Numbered from the stretch's first letter, positions 44,990 through 58,198 are shown. The stretch: 64,000 nucleotides of DNA from Blasia pusilla (GCA_050084515.1 CM114272.1:45012001-45076000), one strand, 5' to 3'. The notes: a model not told the origin generated them from the sequence alone. Translations and numbers: made by a program.

Positions 44990-46360
44990 CACCAACAACA
45001 TCACCAACTCTCTAGGAACTCTAATCAAGACCCATCGATGGGGTCCTCATCGCCTTGGACAACGTGAAAGATTGAGGAAGCCTAGTTTGTTTCCTTGCTT
45101 TCCCTCGTTGTGGATCCAACTCTACGGCTGCTCCACGCGTCACAACTGCGGCTGCCTCCATTTGGGCAACCCGGCACATCCAACCAGGATCCTCCATATC
45201 TCTGGCTGCTCCATATGATGTCGATGCCACAGATCTGGCATTGGGTAATCTCAATGCCATAGCTTCAATCTGCTCCTATAGCTGATGTATCTGAGCAGCC
45301 ATCCTAGCCTCACGCTCGGCATCTCCCTCAACATGTCTAGGTGGTAGGACTCTACCTCCTCCACGCGCAGCTCCACCACCGTGTCGGGCAACTCCAACTC
45401 CTCTTCCCCAACGGGACCACATAGTGCACGATCTCTAGGCCCACCTGGACCGGCTACTCGCTCTGGTGCATTCTCTGGCCCTCGGTCCAGACATAACTCA
45501 AGATGTAAACTGAAACATCTGATGCGTGTATGACCATACCTCTGACAATAGTCACATTGATAACCTCCTCGTGCAGCACCATCTCCTTCTCCATGTTGAG
45601 GCACACGTCCATGACCCTGACGAGTGCAATCGTGCTCATGATGGACTCCACCACATGACCAACAAGTAATCGTAGGCGGCTGTTGCTAAGCCAAATGTGA
45701 AGGCGCAGGTCTCTGTGGCACGGCCTCCCGATATCCTCCCTGAGCTCGTGGTGCTACAGTCGACCTATCTCAGAGTCCACATTGCTGCATAGGTGATGAA
45801 GACAATTGCGATTGCTCTTGCCCAGAACCCATGGTGGCTACACTCTCCTCCGCCATGTTGCGCTCAATGTTCTCAACGGTCCTAAAAACATCTCTTAACA
45901 TAGGGGAGGTGTTCATAAGAAGCCCCTCCTCCCGCACTCATGTCCGGAGGGTCCGGTCCAGCATCGCGTACCATGATTGGATAGCCTGAGCCTCTGTCAC
46001 CCCCTGAGTGACGTTGATCAATCGGCGCAAGCGAGTGTAAGCCTCACACAAACTCTCATCTAGCCTCACACAAACTCTCATCGTACCTACTGCACCTGAA
46101 AATCTACGTGGTCCTCTACCCTGGTCGTCCATCTCGTACGCCCAACTGGTAGGACCACTCACAATATGTGGCGATGTGCTCACAAACTCCTCTACACCCT
46201 CCCCCTTGTCTGACGATGACATAGAAGGAGGTCGAGGTTGTCCCTCGCATGGAGACCCTCGGAACCTCGCGCCACTCCGCGTAAAACCTCTAGAGCTACT
46301 CTCGGTTCACCACCTCGCCTCTCAAAGTCCCGAACAGACGCCATGATGATCCTCGTGCCC
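44990..46360 (-). pseudogene. MP-5 Gag with internal deletion
   Basis: Starts at a plausible ATGGCGTCTG (near 46345), then 46222-45938 holds SGPTSWAYEMDDQGRGPRRF joined by deletion (about 500 bp relative to MP-4) to EAYTRLRRLINVTQG. A 20-bp direct repeat, GCCTCACACAAACTCTCATC, is tandemly duplicated at the junction (about 46047-46085). Both zinc knuckles follow; the second, CDYCQRYGHTRIRC, is intact in the open frame 45604-45251. Confidence 0.75.
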
Positions 46361-47949
46361 CTCTCACCCGATCACTCTTGCCTCGCGAGTAATCCCTCAA
46401 TCACTCATCCCATACATGCGGCACTCGATCTACACTCTCCCTCGTGCCCCATAGATGTGTAACATGTGGCAACAAGCGGCGTGGTGCGGCAAATCGACCA
46501 GGCTATCATCTCATCGATAACCTACCCTCAACTCCGGACATCCCACACAGGTCTATGTCCCCTAAACCACATACATAAATGATGCTCTCATCTCAATATC
46601 CCCAAATAAACTACCCAAATCCATGAATCCCTCACACGTGCAGGGTAAAGGACCAGAATGGATAACCTCAACACATGTCATGTCGTTCCTCAGCAACTGC
46701 AAATCTCGACCCCAACTTGGTCGTGGAGACAACTCCTCCAATCAGCAAGTCATACTCCTCCCATACTGACGCTGCTCAAAACTCCTCGATAGACAGTGCG
46801 GTTCCAACGGAACGGCTACGAACGGCACGACCCTCGATGGTGGGATGCAGCACTCGACGGCATACCCTCGTTAATCAAGAATAAACCCACAGTCTGCTCC
46901 ACAATGACGGAGCGGCTCCGCGATCGAGACGGTGCGGTGCGGCCACGAGCGGCACGGCGCAGCAATCGGCGGCGCGTTGCGGCTACGGGCGTCACAGCAC
47001 GGTACTCGATCGTCGCCGAGCCGCTACCAATCACAACATAGCCGCATGAAACCAAAACTCAAACACCATAACCGGAGGTCATCTGCCATCACTTGTTGAT
47101 GACAAAACTACGATGACGGTGGCGGCCAAAACAAAGTACGTGGTGGCGATGCAAGTCAAAAAATCAACGAACGTCGTGGAAGACCCTCCACTCCGTAACA
47201 GCGGCAATGGCAACGAAAGGGTGTACAACAGACGGTGGACCGTTGACGGTGACGGTTGACTGGTGATGGTTGACCGGTGAAGGTGATGGTGACAATGATG
47301 GTTGACCGTTGATAGTGATGGTTGTCCGTTGATGGAGGACCGTTGACGGTAACTATGATGGCGACGGCCGCTGCCAGCGTGGCGGCTGGTTTAGGGTTTG
47401 AACAATTTAACCCTAAAAATCGCCTAGCAATGGCAATTTTGCAAGATTGACCATAACGTTTTGCTCGCAACTCCAAATTGCGCACTATTTGTTGCACAGC
47501 ATGCACAGCTTCACGATCTACAACAACGTAAAAAAATATTTAGAATCAAACATTCCAATAAAAACTGAAAGGGATTGTCATAAAGCCCAATGTCTCTTTC
47601 TCCTACACAAAATTCGGTAGCGCTTCCGGGCTGATTTCTCCCAACGAAAATGTAAAACTTGTAAAAATATAAATCAGCAAGCTACATGATGCTCCCGAGA
47701 GCACCAGCATGGGACAACCCGCCCCCATAATCAATCCCTATCCAGGTTGAAACTTTTCTTAAAACTTCAAGAACATTGGATAGCGCTTCCGCCCGCCACT
47801 CTTCCACATGAAAAATCGGCAAATGCAAAGAACAATCAAAGCAGCCCTTGCTCCGGTGAGCACTCCCATGAGCCGTTGAACTGGGAACACGGTCCCCAAC
47901 CTGAAAAAACAGTGAGTGACAAGCGAGCTCCCCCATCAAGCTCTCTCAT
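46361..47949 (-). other. MP-5 leader
   Basis: Collinear with both parts of the MP-4 leader but without the 1.9-kb insertion, so it serves as the uninterrupted reference site (AGTTGCGAGCAAAACG near 47465). It includes the motif GGTTTAGGGTTTGAAC. No conserved protein. Confidence 0.6.
47225..47360. repeat. Minisatellite in MP-5 leader
   Basis: Imperfect tandem copies of roughly 15-21 bp built on GATGGTTGACCGTTGACGGT. The MP-4 leader has only a short, diverged version at 8935-9030. Confidence 0.7.
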
Positions 47950-48484
47950 TCTCTCTTTGTAAAGTAAGATCTAATCTCTCTCAACATCTCACACCATAGC
48001 TCTCAAAGGTGTGCACTCTCACATGTCTCTCTCAATATCAAACCAAACCCAATCTCCTAATGAGAGGCTTGGATTATACACATAATGCAAGCAAGACCAT
48101 AGCTCTTCCGCCTCATGCCAAGAGGTTCAAAAAAGAGAGAATGAGCTCTCAAGCTCTCTCTCCTTGAGATATACCCCTCCCCTCTCCCAAGCTCTCTCCA
48201 TGGTAACCTATTCTCCCAAGTCACCTCCTTGGCTCGTGACCTGATGCAGGAGGTCAAGGGCCACTTACCAAAAATAGAAAGTCGATCATAAACTCAAAAT
48301 GTTACTTATCTAAAATAGTAAGTTTATCAATATGGCTCCAAATGAGCCGAAACGAAGGGGAAACATGCTCTCTCAAGTTTCTCGAGGCCTCGAAAGGTCA
48401 TCCTCAACCTCCAAGGCCTATCCTCCACTACTCGTGAAGACGCTGTGCTAGATCCCATCGATCTATCCTAACAATAGTGACAAC
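47950..48484 (-). repeat. MP-5 5' terminal block A1
   Basis: Minus strand: TGTCACTATTGTTAGGATAG to ...TCTTACTTTA, followed directly by leader CAAAGAGAGAATGAG and not by block B. This agrees with MP-4 that the 5' terminus carries only A. Confidence 0.75.
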
Positions 48485-48759
48485 TACGACGTCCATCACA
48501 GTTGTTCGGCTATATGTTTAGGCAATAAGAGTTCATTCTTGCTTCAAGTTTCGGGCAATAGCTAGCTTTCATCTCTTCCCTTGAAAATATTTAAGCATAT
48601 TTGTGTCGATGAGTTTCCGATGACTTATGATGGAATTTTTTTTTTTGAGTTGCCTCGACTGACTGGTCTTGCTGAAAAGAAAGATGGAGGACGCTTGAAG
48701 GATAGGGTTTAGGGTTCATTAAAAAGGTCATTTACTATTATCCATTTACATTTAAAGAT
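48485..48759. other. Unassigned segment
   Basis: Between the MP-5 start and the MP-6 fragment. It contains a T12 run and TAGGGTTTAGGGTTCA, no gene. Confidence 0.35.
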
Positions 48760-49012
48760 GGTATGGTTTGGAAGGACCATGTGCGTAACTGTGCGTCATG
48801 TCACCTTCCTAACATTGACGATACAGTTGATCCGAGCTTAGCAATAGTTCTTGCAGGCTTGCGATGTATGTTGTGTGGTTTCGCTCGTGTTGCAATCACT
48901 ATGCTAGTCTATGATCGATGTTCGAGAGGATGGCATATGGCATGTTTGATGCCATCTCTCACTAGGGTTCCTCGGAGATGATGGATGTGTCCCAAATGTA
49001 CATAGAGTAGGT
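48760..49012 (+). pseudogene. MP-6 PHD finger fragment
   Basis: Begins abruptly at GATGGTATGGTTTGGAAGG, inside the integrase SH3-like end, and carries the PHD: CMLCGFARVAITMLVYDRCS, GWHMACLMPSLTRV, stop, WMCPKC. The last Cys pair (CPKC) is intact here, complementing MP-3's intact CDGC in defining the family's zinc ligands. No integrase core is attached. Confidence 0.8.
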
Positions 49013-49186
49013 AGTTCTAGATTCTGACTTGTGTCTGTGATATGGATGACAAGAAGGCGACTAACGATGGGGCCACATGAGCATACAAACTTTTTGCTCT
49101 TAGTGTCCAAGAGATGTATGTCATGGTAGATAGGGATAAATGACTATCTAGAGTTAGAGAGACATAACTACCAGCTAGCGGGGCAA

Positions 49187-49955
49187 TTGGAGAAATTTTG
49201 GTACTTCTCGTCTCGTTTTTTGGATGCCATGAGTTAGCATAAGATGATGTGTGTTTGTATATATGTTCGGTGACAACGATGTATGTTGTGCAACAATATT
49301 TATGTGTACGACAACTATCACGTCTTTTAGGATAGATCGGCGAGATCTAGTAGAGCGCCTTCGGAGATACTGGAGGAGAACCTAAGGAGCTTGAGGATGA
49401 CCTGTTGAGGCTATGGGTAACTTGAGAGAGTTGGTTTCCCCTTCGTTTGGGCTCATTTGGAGCCATATTGAGGAACTTACTATTTTGGGTAAATTACAGC
49501 TTGTAATATAGTTGACTTTCCACTTTGGGAAGTGGCCTTTGACCCGCTACAACATGTCAAGAGCTAAGGAGATGACCTGCGAGCATAGGTTATCGTTGAG
49601 AGGGTTTGGGAAAGGGAAAGGAGTATACCTCCAAGAGAGGGGTATACCCCCTTCTCTTTATTGAACATCTTCGAATGAGGCGACGGAACTATGGTCCTCC
49701 TTGCCTTGTGTGTGTAACCCAAGCCTCTCATTAAGAGAGTGGGTTTGGTTTGACATAAGAGAGAGTGCACACGATGCAGAGTTTGATGTGAGACCTTGTT
49801 GTTGTGGTGGAGAGATTTGATCAGTTTATTGGAGATATTTTGATACTTCTCGTGTCGTTGTTTGGATGCCATGAGTTAGCATGGGATCATGTGTGCTTGT
49901 ATATATGTTGGATGACAACGATATATGTTGTGTAGCGATGTGTATGCGCACGACA
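49187..49955 (+). repeat. MP-6 3' terminal repeats B1 (49187-49313), A2 (49314-49828), B2 (49829-49955)
   Basis: Both B copies are 127 bp, A2 is 515 bp, and the order and junction points (TTTA then TTGGAGATATTTTG) are the same as in MP-4. The flank after CGCACGACA (AGTTCAACAATC) differs from MP-4's, so CGCACGACA is the true right end. Confidence 0.85.
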
Positions 49956-51528
49956 AGTTCAACAATCACTAAAGAAGGGTGACCTTGTGAATTCTACATC
50001 ATGTGTGTTGTCTACATGCATTTTCATTAGTATGAACATTCCGTCAGAGTTGGTGATGTCTAACATTTGAAATGCATTATATCCTCACATGTTCGTTTGT
50101 CAAGACGGAGAATATGATTACGACCCATGCAAATGGCCCATAAATTTCTTATTTATCTCTCTTAATGACATGTACACTTTACCAAGGGAGCTAAGCCGAC
50201 TAGAATTATAGAACTTGCAAAATATTAAAAATAAAATTAGATATGCATTACAACCAAATTGTGTAGGTTCAAATTGGATGTATTTCGGGCCGTTCAACTT
50301 TTTTCTCACATGTGCACTTTACATTCATGATGATTTTTCTTCTAAACACTCTTCCCAAACTTTCATTTTCTCCTCCCTTACACATACATTAAGTATCTTT
50401 CCCCACTTCAATTCATTTATTATTTCATGCACTCCTTTGTGACTTCCACTCCATCCGTTGCATGGTGGATGTAGAATTATTTCCATATTCTCTTTCATCC
50501 ATCCATCCATGTTTGCATCTAACCACACCACTTACAACCTCTAGTAAAATTACGTGTCTTATTGTAAATCTTAACTTCAAATAAAAAAGTTCTTCCAGAT
50601 TGTTTTTAACTCTCTTTTTTTTCCTAACATATTCCTTCCATAAGAATTCACCAGCCGCATACTTGATAAACGCATCATTGCAAAGCTTCAACCTTTGAAC
50701 TCATGCCGCGCACTTTGGAACAAATATTTTATCATGAAGTAGTCAAGGGTTAAGTTGAGTGCGCATTAACCGTTCCTTCAACAATCTCACAACTCATACA
50801 CATGTGATTATTACTAGTTAAGAGACAACGGTCACCACACAAGACGATCGCCAGACAATACTCTTCCAATTCGTTCATTCCAGCCTACTAATGGGCTCGA
50901 ATCATTTCACTACCATACACCCGTCCAACTGTCATAGGGAGTCACATCCTACAGACCAAGATGGCAGTCAGGTGATGGGCGCCTTAGCTCATTACCCATT
51001 CGATTTACCCGTGTGCATGTCTCCTTCATACGATGAACCCCGCCAGCTTCTGACTTTGCATCGATCACATGGAGTCAGATACCTTCTCTAAAACAACAGA
51101 TGCTGGGCCGTCTTGCATACACTCCCTTCCATCCATGCAAACTTCATGTGAAAAGTAGAGATCGATCACTAGGCTCATCGGAGTCTCAGTGCTGCGGAAG
51201 ATCTACTTCAATAAATCTTCCGTCCGTTCATGCTCTGCCTCCTTTACACAGCTCTGCTTGTTTCGTGAAAATACCTCAAACATTTTTCTTGGGCACTGGG
51301 CCCCCATCACAGAGATAATCATGCCTAAATTCATGAAAAACAAACCCTGACACTACATACATTGACTACATCCTAATGTCAGAGTGAATTCATATGCACA
51401 AACCGAACCACAAGATGTGGGAAGTTCACTGCGGATGGAGCCCAGGAAAAAACTACTGAAACCAGAATTCAGCTTCAGATTCATATTCAAATATGATAAC
51501 TAGAAATCACCGATGAAGCCAACCCCAA
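49956..51528. other. Non-coding stretch with a short MP relic
   Basis: AT-rich DNA without recognisable genes. About 50935-51010 (CCTACAGACCAAGATGGCAG, GATGGGCGCCTTAGCTCATT) matches the MP linker region, a fragment under 100 bp. The last few hundred bases may be the 3' untranslated region of the tRNase Z gene. Confidence 0.5.
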
Positions 51529-54500
51529 CTAGCAACATTCATCATCAGAATCAATCCATCTTGTGTGCTTACTTCCCTGAGGCCCAATCACCTCAGTAGT
51601 TCCACATGAGGTTCCTTTCACTTCATATTGACAACTCCACGCTCGACTTCTAGCAATGTTGCCTGCTTGTTGCAGGAAGGATTCAACTGCAACACCAATA
51701 CCGGTGGTAGGTGTCAAATCTTTGGTATTAGACATTGAAACTTTGGAACCACTCTGAGCAGTTTCCTCAACCGGCTGATGAAGCACTTTCAGCTCACCCT
51801 GCATCAGGGCATCTGCTCTTTGAACTGTACTACTCTGTAATTTCAGAAAGGAAACAGTGCTGACTCCACCTTTAAGAGCCAATACTCGTGGACAAACTGG
51901 AGAACCATCATTGGCAATATGCCTTGATTCTTGATGTGTTTCCTCCCCTTCTGAATCAGATGACCATCTAATTGTTGTTGTTTCATCTTCATGCCCATGA
52001 AGCTGATTCTCCATGTTGCAATCATCACAGTTGATTGACCATCTTATGTGCTTGACACCGGGACTTTCCTTAATACCCTTAGGCCTTGAACAAATAGGAC
52101 TCCTGGACTGTACCAAAGATACTTCTAGAGGAAGGGTTGACTCTGCTATTGGAGGACCTTTGAGCATGGGTTGACTAGTCTCTGATGCCTTGAAACTTCC
52201 AGTAACCTTATGAAAAACTGCAGTGATAAGGGGTAGCATCTTGGAAAGACATCCAAGCAACCGGCTGGGCACAACCATCCCATCGAAGGCCACAGACACA
52301 TTTTGATATTGCTCAATGCACATGGCCACCATCTGCACATCAGGGACCAACTTAGTCCCATCTAATTAGTTATCACATCTAACTCACTTAAGAGCAAGCC
52401 GGTGTACCAGTGGTACTCATAATCAACCCATCCATGGCACAGGCATCCACTAGTATTATACTATAAGGTAATCAATTGTATAATAAGCCAGTCAACAGCA
52501 ACAAATATTTGAAGACTCAAACATGATTAAAAAGCGCAAATCAGTAGGGTCTGGCAGGTCTGGATGTAACAGGAAATTTATACTCATCATGAGTTGATAG
52601 TTCACACCCACCTCTGGATACCGTTGACTGAAGTGTGTCAGAATAATGTGGCTTGCACCCATCTGCAAGCCAACCTCAACAGCTTCGGTCACTGTACAGT
52701 GTCGTTTTAACTTAGCCTGTTCAATCAGTGAATCTTCAAATGTAGCCTCGTGAATCAAGACAGTGCAATTTTGGCCAGCTTGGATTAGCTGTTTGCATGG
52801 TCTTGTATCACCAGAGTACACTACTCTCCATCCATGTGTTCCATTGAGTACTATTCCACATGCATCAAAACAGTGATAGACCCTGACCATTCTCATACTC
52901 CGCAACTTTGTTCTGTGAAGCAATTGTAAGAACTGGTTTGCCTCCTCTTTACTTGCCTTGAGGTCACAAAACTTTGCAACTTCCTCAAAATGGAAAAAGG
53001 TAAATGGAGGGACACAGCAATCTGTGTCTTCACGAGCAGCACTTATCTGTTACGACACACAAGCAGAAAGACGGAAGTTTTTCTCAGAAGAATGCCACAC
53101 AAGCTTTCTGAGAACTATCTTCAAATTGTAACTGCATGGCTGAAGGATGAGTAGGGTTTAGGATTAATATAAAGAAATTTCAGCAAAGGCAGTAATCATC
53201 CTTTTTACCTCTGACAACCATTGGCCAACCTTTCGAGGTCCAATGACCACCAATGGCACTTCCTGCAATGTGCGTGCCTGAAGGATGGAAAGAATTCCAA
53301 GAGCATGGTCGCCATGCTTGTGTGATATCCATAGACATTGTAAGGTAGAAATAACAGCTTCGGCTCCCATCTTACCAAATCTTCTAACCAGTTGTCCACT
53401 GACACCTTCACCTGCATCCAGTAACATGGCACCCTCTGCACCCCTGATTTGCAGAAGAATACCACTACTACCTCTTTTCTTGCTGGGCTCAGCACATCCT
53501 GTACCTAAAAAGGTGAGTTGAAAATCAGAGTCCAATTCACATGTGCTTGCAATTTCCTGTTTCTGCATATTTGTGTCATGGTGCACATAATCCATGGAAT
53601 CTTCCGGAACACGCTGCCTTATTTCCAGCTTGAATCCTGCTTGAATCCTGTTGTCAGAATTCTCAGATACTTTCCCCAAAAGTCCTTTTTCTTCGACTTG
53701 ATTGCAGCACACATCTCTGCCAGTCGTGGAACAAGATATTCTTTCCAGAGACATTGGCTCTCGTTTGTAGCTCTTCACCAAATCAAGCTCTACGGGTGTG
53801 GCACAGACAATTCCTTGTTCACCTTGGAGGGATGTACAGGTATCCAACATTCCATTCTTTTGTTGGAGAGTTTGTTCCTTCACAACAGCAACATTTGAGT
53901 TGTTGGCCGTCAGTTGCAAAGGTATCCAAGGAACTATATTCTTCTGACCAACCTCTCCAGCTGGGTTAAATGATGTGAAGTGACTTTTTTGGCCCTCTGA
54001 GGTCCTTGGCTTGACCAAATTCAGACACCTAGAGAGATCCATCAGTTTGTCAGGTGCCAATATCTCATCTTCCTGAAATGTCAATTGCATACACAATGTT
54101 CGTTTCAAGGTTCTTTCGTTACTATCAGAAAGCTCTGGTAGTGGTTCCATTGATCTTGGCCAATACTCCCTATTAGGCGGGAGGGGAAAGATTTCTCCAT
54201 GGATGGAGTTGAGCTTGGTAAGAGTAACCAAAGATGACAGGAAACCAAATTCTGAAGGCAATCCCTTAGTAAGAATATGAGGTGCCATGATTCCAGATGA
54301 CTGGATCCACTGCCCGTAATCATTTGATTGTGTAATACTGTGAGAAGAGAGATGAATTACAGCTGCGATGTTATGGATGTTCCCCACACTCTGTGTATGA
54401 GCATTTGCAGATTGTGTTGCAGTTCTATGAGGGCAATTCAGAATTGGATGCCTCACTAAGCCTCCTATCTGTTCCTCACTCGGGCAATCCACTATCACAA

Positions 54501-56938
54501 TTGCCTTCTTCAGTTTCCTCAAGTAACAGACATATCCCAACACTGTGTCTTGTTTATATCTTGGTGAATGATCATTTGTAGGCTGTTTAAGAGACGACTC
54601 TGGGTTTTTCTCTGATACAGAGATCGGATCAACATGGCCTGCCGGTGCAACTTCAAACACCGGATTTGATTCACTATTAAGAGGAGGAAGATCAGTCAAT
54701 CGTGAATTGTGAACAAGCCAACTATAAGGCTGCAGAAAGTGAACAGGTATAGGAGGAGATAGCTCAATTTCATATTCTAGTCTCAGGTCAGTGTAGACCG
54801 CCTCACCCGCCAGATTGACATTCGTTCCATGTCCTGAGTCAGAATCTTCTTGTTGCCTTGCAAGAGCTCGCTGGGTTTTTGAAGTCACCTCCTTCAAATT
54901 GCTGATATTGGCAGGATGGAAACCTCTTGTTCCACTGCAAAAGTTCTCATCAAGTGTCTCATCCCCATGTCCCTCGGTGGTATTGCTAACTGTCAGAGGT
55001 AATGAACCGCTCTGTTCACAGAATAGCACAGAAGTAGCATGATGAGCTGAAAGAGAGGATCGCTTCTGACCATCCGAACAAGAATCATCAATGCACACTG
55101 TGTCAGTAAGATTTTTCTCTAATTTACATCTCGCCTTTCTTCCCCTTCTTGCTCTTCCAAGTTCCTGCTTGACCTGCCTAAACAAGTCACTGTAAAGTTC
55201 CAGGGGCGGACGAAGGCTTGCGTTCTCTCCTCCTTTTCTCCTCTTATGTAAATTTGTTTGAGACCCCAGGGAACCAGTGGCATCATATTTGTGCATGCCG
55301 TGAATAATATCCATTTGACGAACTTCATCATGTTTGCCAAACAAGGTTTCCTGGGCGGGGATGTTCCAGATGTCAACCATTCCCAGACCGAGATTAAAGA
55401 TTTGCCGCTCGGTCCTTGAATTGAGGAAGTCGCTGCAGACTGTAGCGCCCATCTCCTCATGTGAAGCAGACGAAGTGGACGATTCACTGCTGGAACAACC
55501 ATCTTTGTTCTGCCTGTGGGAGATTTGTATATCCGCGTTCTTTAACTGGCCAACAGTAGAAGTTTCAGTGCTTCCGTAAAGGCACCAGGGGCAACCAGGG
55601 GGCTGATCACCTGCCAGTAGAGGAACAATTACGATGTGCTCATCCTCAAAGACAGGGAGTGGACGATTGTCACAGCATTCACTGACAAAGACCTGCATAC
55701 AGAAAGTAATGCTTATCTGTTGTCTCTTTCACACCTCATCTTCCTCGATAATCAAGTACCCGCTCTCTGTATAATTCTTAACAATGAATCTAAGCACCAC
55801 CTTACCCACAGAAAAAATAGAATCCGAAGACGGTAGATTGAGATAACCCCCAAGACTTTAGTATACATGAGACAAATGTGTCACGAGCGATGGTGCAAGT
55901 GCGGCAAAATGGTACAGATTCAACGAGTCCATGTGACGTTGCCTCTCATCTGTCCTCTCCCAATCGACAGACAATCTACCCTTGGCTGGAAATGCGCGTA
56001 ACTTGACCACTTCAACTATGAGCAAGTGATGTTCTCGTTCTAGCTTATCCAAAAAAATTGAGACGCCATTCAGACCATGCAAATAGGCTTCGGAGCACAC
56101 GTGCATGGAACCAGTAGAAACCTTCGGATGCTGCCACCGACAGATATGACGCAGAGAATGTACAATTCCTGCTGTTCCCCGCGGCCCGATGATTTGAAGT
56201 TGCCCGTGTCCATCATGTTTTAGCCTGAGGAAAAGGCCCCCCAGGCCACCCTGCTTACACCGAAACAAATTCGCATAAGGTTAGTAGCAGTAAAAAAAAG
56301 GAGGTTGCAGGGCTGCTCGATATGTCAGAGAGGTAGATCCCGAGCGAGAGTGGGGTGGAAAGCCTGAATATGTAAATTCACAGCACACTTCCGAAGGCCT
56401 ACATCGATATGGATGCCATTTTCGAGCAACACACCATAACTGAACAACTCGTGATGGAGAAAGAAATTGATCAGTTCGGACTACTGGAATGGGAATCCCA
56501 AAAAACCTCAATACTCTATTTCCATGAGTTCGGGGGTAGAGAATATTCATTCTTGGTAAAATAAATTCCGACGCTGCAGTTACAGAGTATTTATAAATGC
56601 CCTGGGACTCTCCTGATCCGAAGTCTGATGGCACAAAATTGAACTCCCATAAACAGGACCTTTGCATTAGAAGCGAGAATGATGGGAAAACCTCAGAGGC
56701 ACATGTTCAAGAGTCTTACGGTAGAATCAGACGACAAAGACGTCAACAACACACAGGACAGACGACTTGAAGGTGTCGATTTGTGCTCCAAGGCAAGGCG
56801 CGAGAACCCGTCCGGTACATTAAACAAATACTCGGCCTTACTCCCCGGGGCTATGAGAAGAAGAGCAGGCTCCACGCCATCTGCAGCAGCTTGTAAGACA
56901 CGCAGCTCGTAGCTTGAACTGTTATCGACGGATGCCAT
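51529..56938 (-). CDS. Long-form tRNase Z (tRNA 3'-end processing endonuclease), five exons
   Basis: Removes 3' trailers from tRNA precursors in nucleus and organelles. Inferred exons: 56938-56720, 56250-55867, 55692-53209, 53046-52612, 52350-51529, all phase 0 with GT-AG introns, giving 1447 aa. Exons 1-2 form the inactive N-terminal lactamase half (YELRVLQAAADG, then STGGLGGLFLRLKHDG). Exon 3 adds about 700 low-complexity, probably disordered residues, then the catalytic half: FLGTG (residue 929), LLDAGEG, HKHGDH (992-997). Exon 4 has YHCFDACG, GDT (1108-1110), HEATF (1128) and HFSQRYP (1167). All zinc ligands appear intact. The family is usually about 830-950 aa, so this is unusually long. 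The start MASVDNSS gives the shortest leader; an upstream in-frame Met (MKERGRL) is possible. Confidence 0.9.
53165..53208 (-). other. Start of intron 3 of tRNase Z
   Basis: The donor GTAAAAAGG follows WLSE; the acceptor is GTAACAG before ISAARED at 53046. Reading through would give a stop after 14 residues, which supports splicing here. Confidence 0.8.
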
Positions 56939-57181
56939 AGCGTCCGAGTTCAAAATTTCATACACTGCGATTAATCTTCCCCGTTCTTTCACACTATATT
57001 CTACATTCTATAACGGAGAATGAAATCACCGCCTCGGACTGGAATTGGATGTGGCTGCGAATCGTGTCGTCATGTACATGGAAGTAATCTACGTTTATTA
57101 CTTTCTGCCTTAAAAGTATGCCCTCCCAGAGTAGCAAGGCATTAGCCGGTTGTGCATACGCGTTCTTTCCCTTCCTTGTCT

Positions 57182-57195
57182 AAACCCTAAACCCT
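57182..57195. promoter_or_regulatory. Telo-box upstream of tRNase Z
   Basis: AAACCCTAAACCCT, about 245 bp before the start codon. Telo-boxes (AAACCCTA) are common near the transcription start of plant genes for ribosome biogenesis, translation and cell growth, which fits a tRNA-processing gene. Function is inferred. Confidence 0.5.
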
Positions 57196-57199
57196 TTCT

Positions 57200-58040
57200 G
57201 AATGCGTTTTCGTCGGTTCCGGGGCCACTTGAAATGGGAGGTGACATAGTTGCAACTGCTTGTGCCTGCTTTCCAGTGGCACAAGCCGTTTTCGGTTTGG
57301 GTTCCCATTCACACATCATATTTCCGTTAGATTTTGGAGATCCGCGGCCGGGTCCGGGCGACCTCGGCCACATGGGACCAACCTGTCCCATGCGGTCGAG
57401 AGTAGATGCCTAACAGAGTCGGTTCGCTCACATGGATATCAGTAGAGGTTCCGGCAACCTCATTTATGTGCCCAACTTATATTTCCGACACACAATCCAA
57501 GAAAACACATATGTTATTATTAATAATATCCTCCTACCGTTAGTTTTCGATGCCCACAAACTTTGGGTGCGAAAAAACTGGCAACCATCTATGGTCGCCG
57601 CGACCTCCCATCCATGGCACCGGACTCTGAGGAGCCGCTCCTTGCATTTTCGGGGTCGAGGTGACCATGCATTGAACCGGTTGGAAATGCTTGTAATAGG
57701 GTCACCAACTCACGGATGTGATCTCGGCACGAATTTTATTGAGGTCCAAGTAATTTCAACCGTTTGATAACAACCATCCAAACAAACATCCGTGGCCATG
57801 GGGCCAGGTTTCAGGTTGTGACAATCTCGGCCGCATGGGACCAGTTCCTAAGACCCGCATCCCATGGGTGGGAGGTCAAAAAATTTGAGGTTAGTGGATG
57901 GAGCGGTTTATGCTTTCTTAATAGGCTCTCGAATATCACATCCGGGTTGCCGATAGGTCGAGATCTATGGTGGATAGGGCATAGGAGCCAGCGGACTATT
58001 TTGAGTGTAGCTTTGTCCCACTGTGTCGGATGAGGTTGAG
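57200..58040. other. Intergenic region upstream of tRNase Z
   Basis: No recognised gene. CTCGGCC(A/G)CATGGGACCA occurs twice (about 57362 and 57828), so part of the region is duplicated or a decayed repeat. Short open frames only. Confidence 0.4.
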
Positions 58041-58191
58041 GATAGGTCCATTGTGTCAGGAATGTTGTTTCTGACAACTTTCATGTGGAGGTCTTTCACA
58101 GTCGGGTGACTTGCCCCTGGTAACCTGTGCGCGCAGATTACCAAGGGGAGGGCTATTTTTAGGGGAAGAGCCTTTTGGCTCTTTCCAACCC

Positions 58192-58198
58192 TATATAA
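58192..58198 (+). promoter_or_regulatory. Candidate TATA box in the MP-7 5' region
   Basis: TATATAA in the context CCAACCCTATATAAGAAAGAG, followed about 60-70 bp later by pyrimidine-rich sequence. A likely element promoter by position; not tested. Confidence 0.4.

Noticed and set aside
46796-47055. Arg-rich frames on both strands in the MP-5 leader
   Set aside because: GC-rich leader; frames are not conserved in MP-4 or MP-7.
53205-53495. 96-codon frame and other frames inside the tRNase Z exons
   Set aside because: Shadow frames; the tRNase Z frame carries all family motifs.
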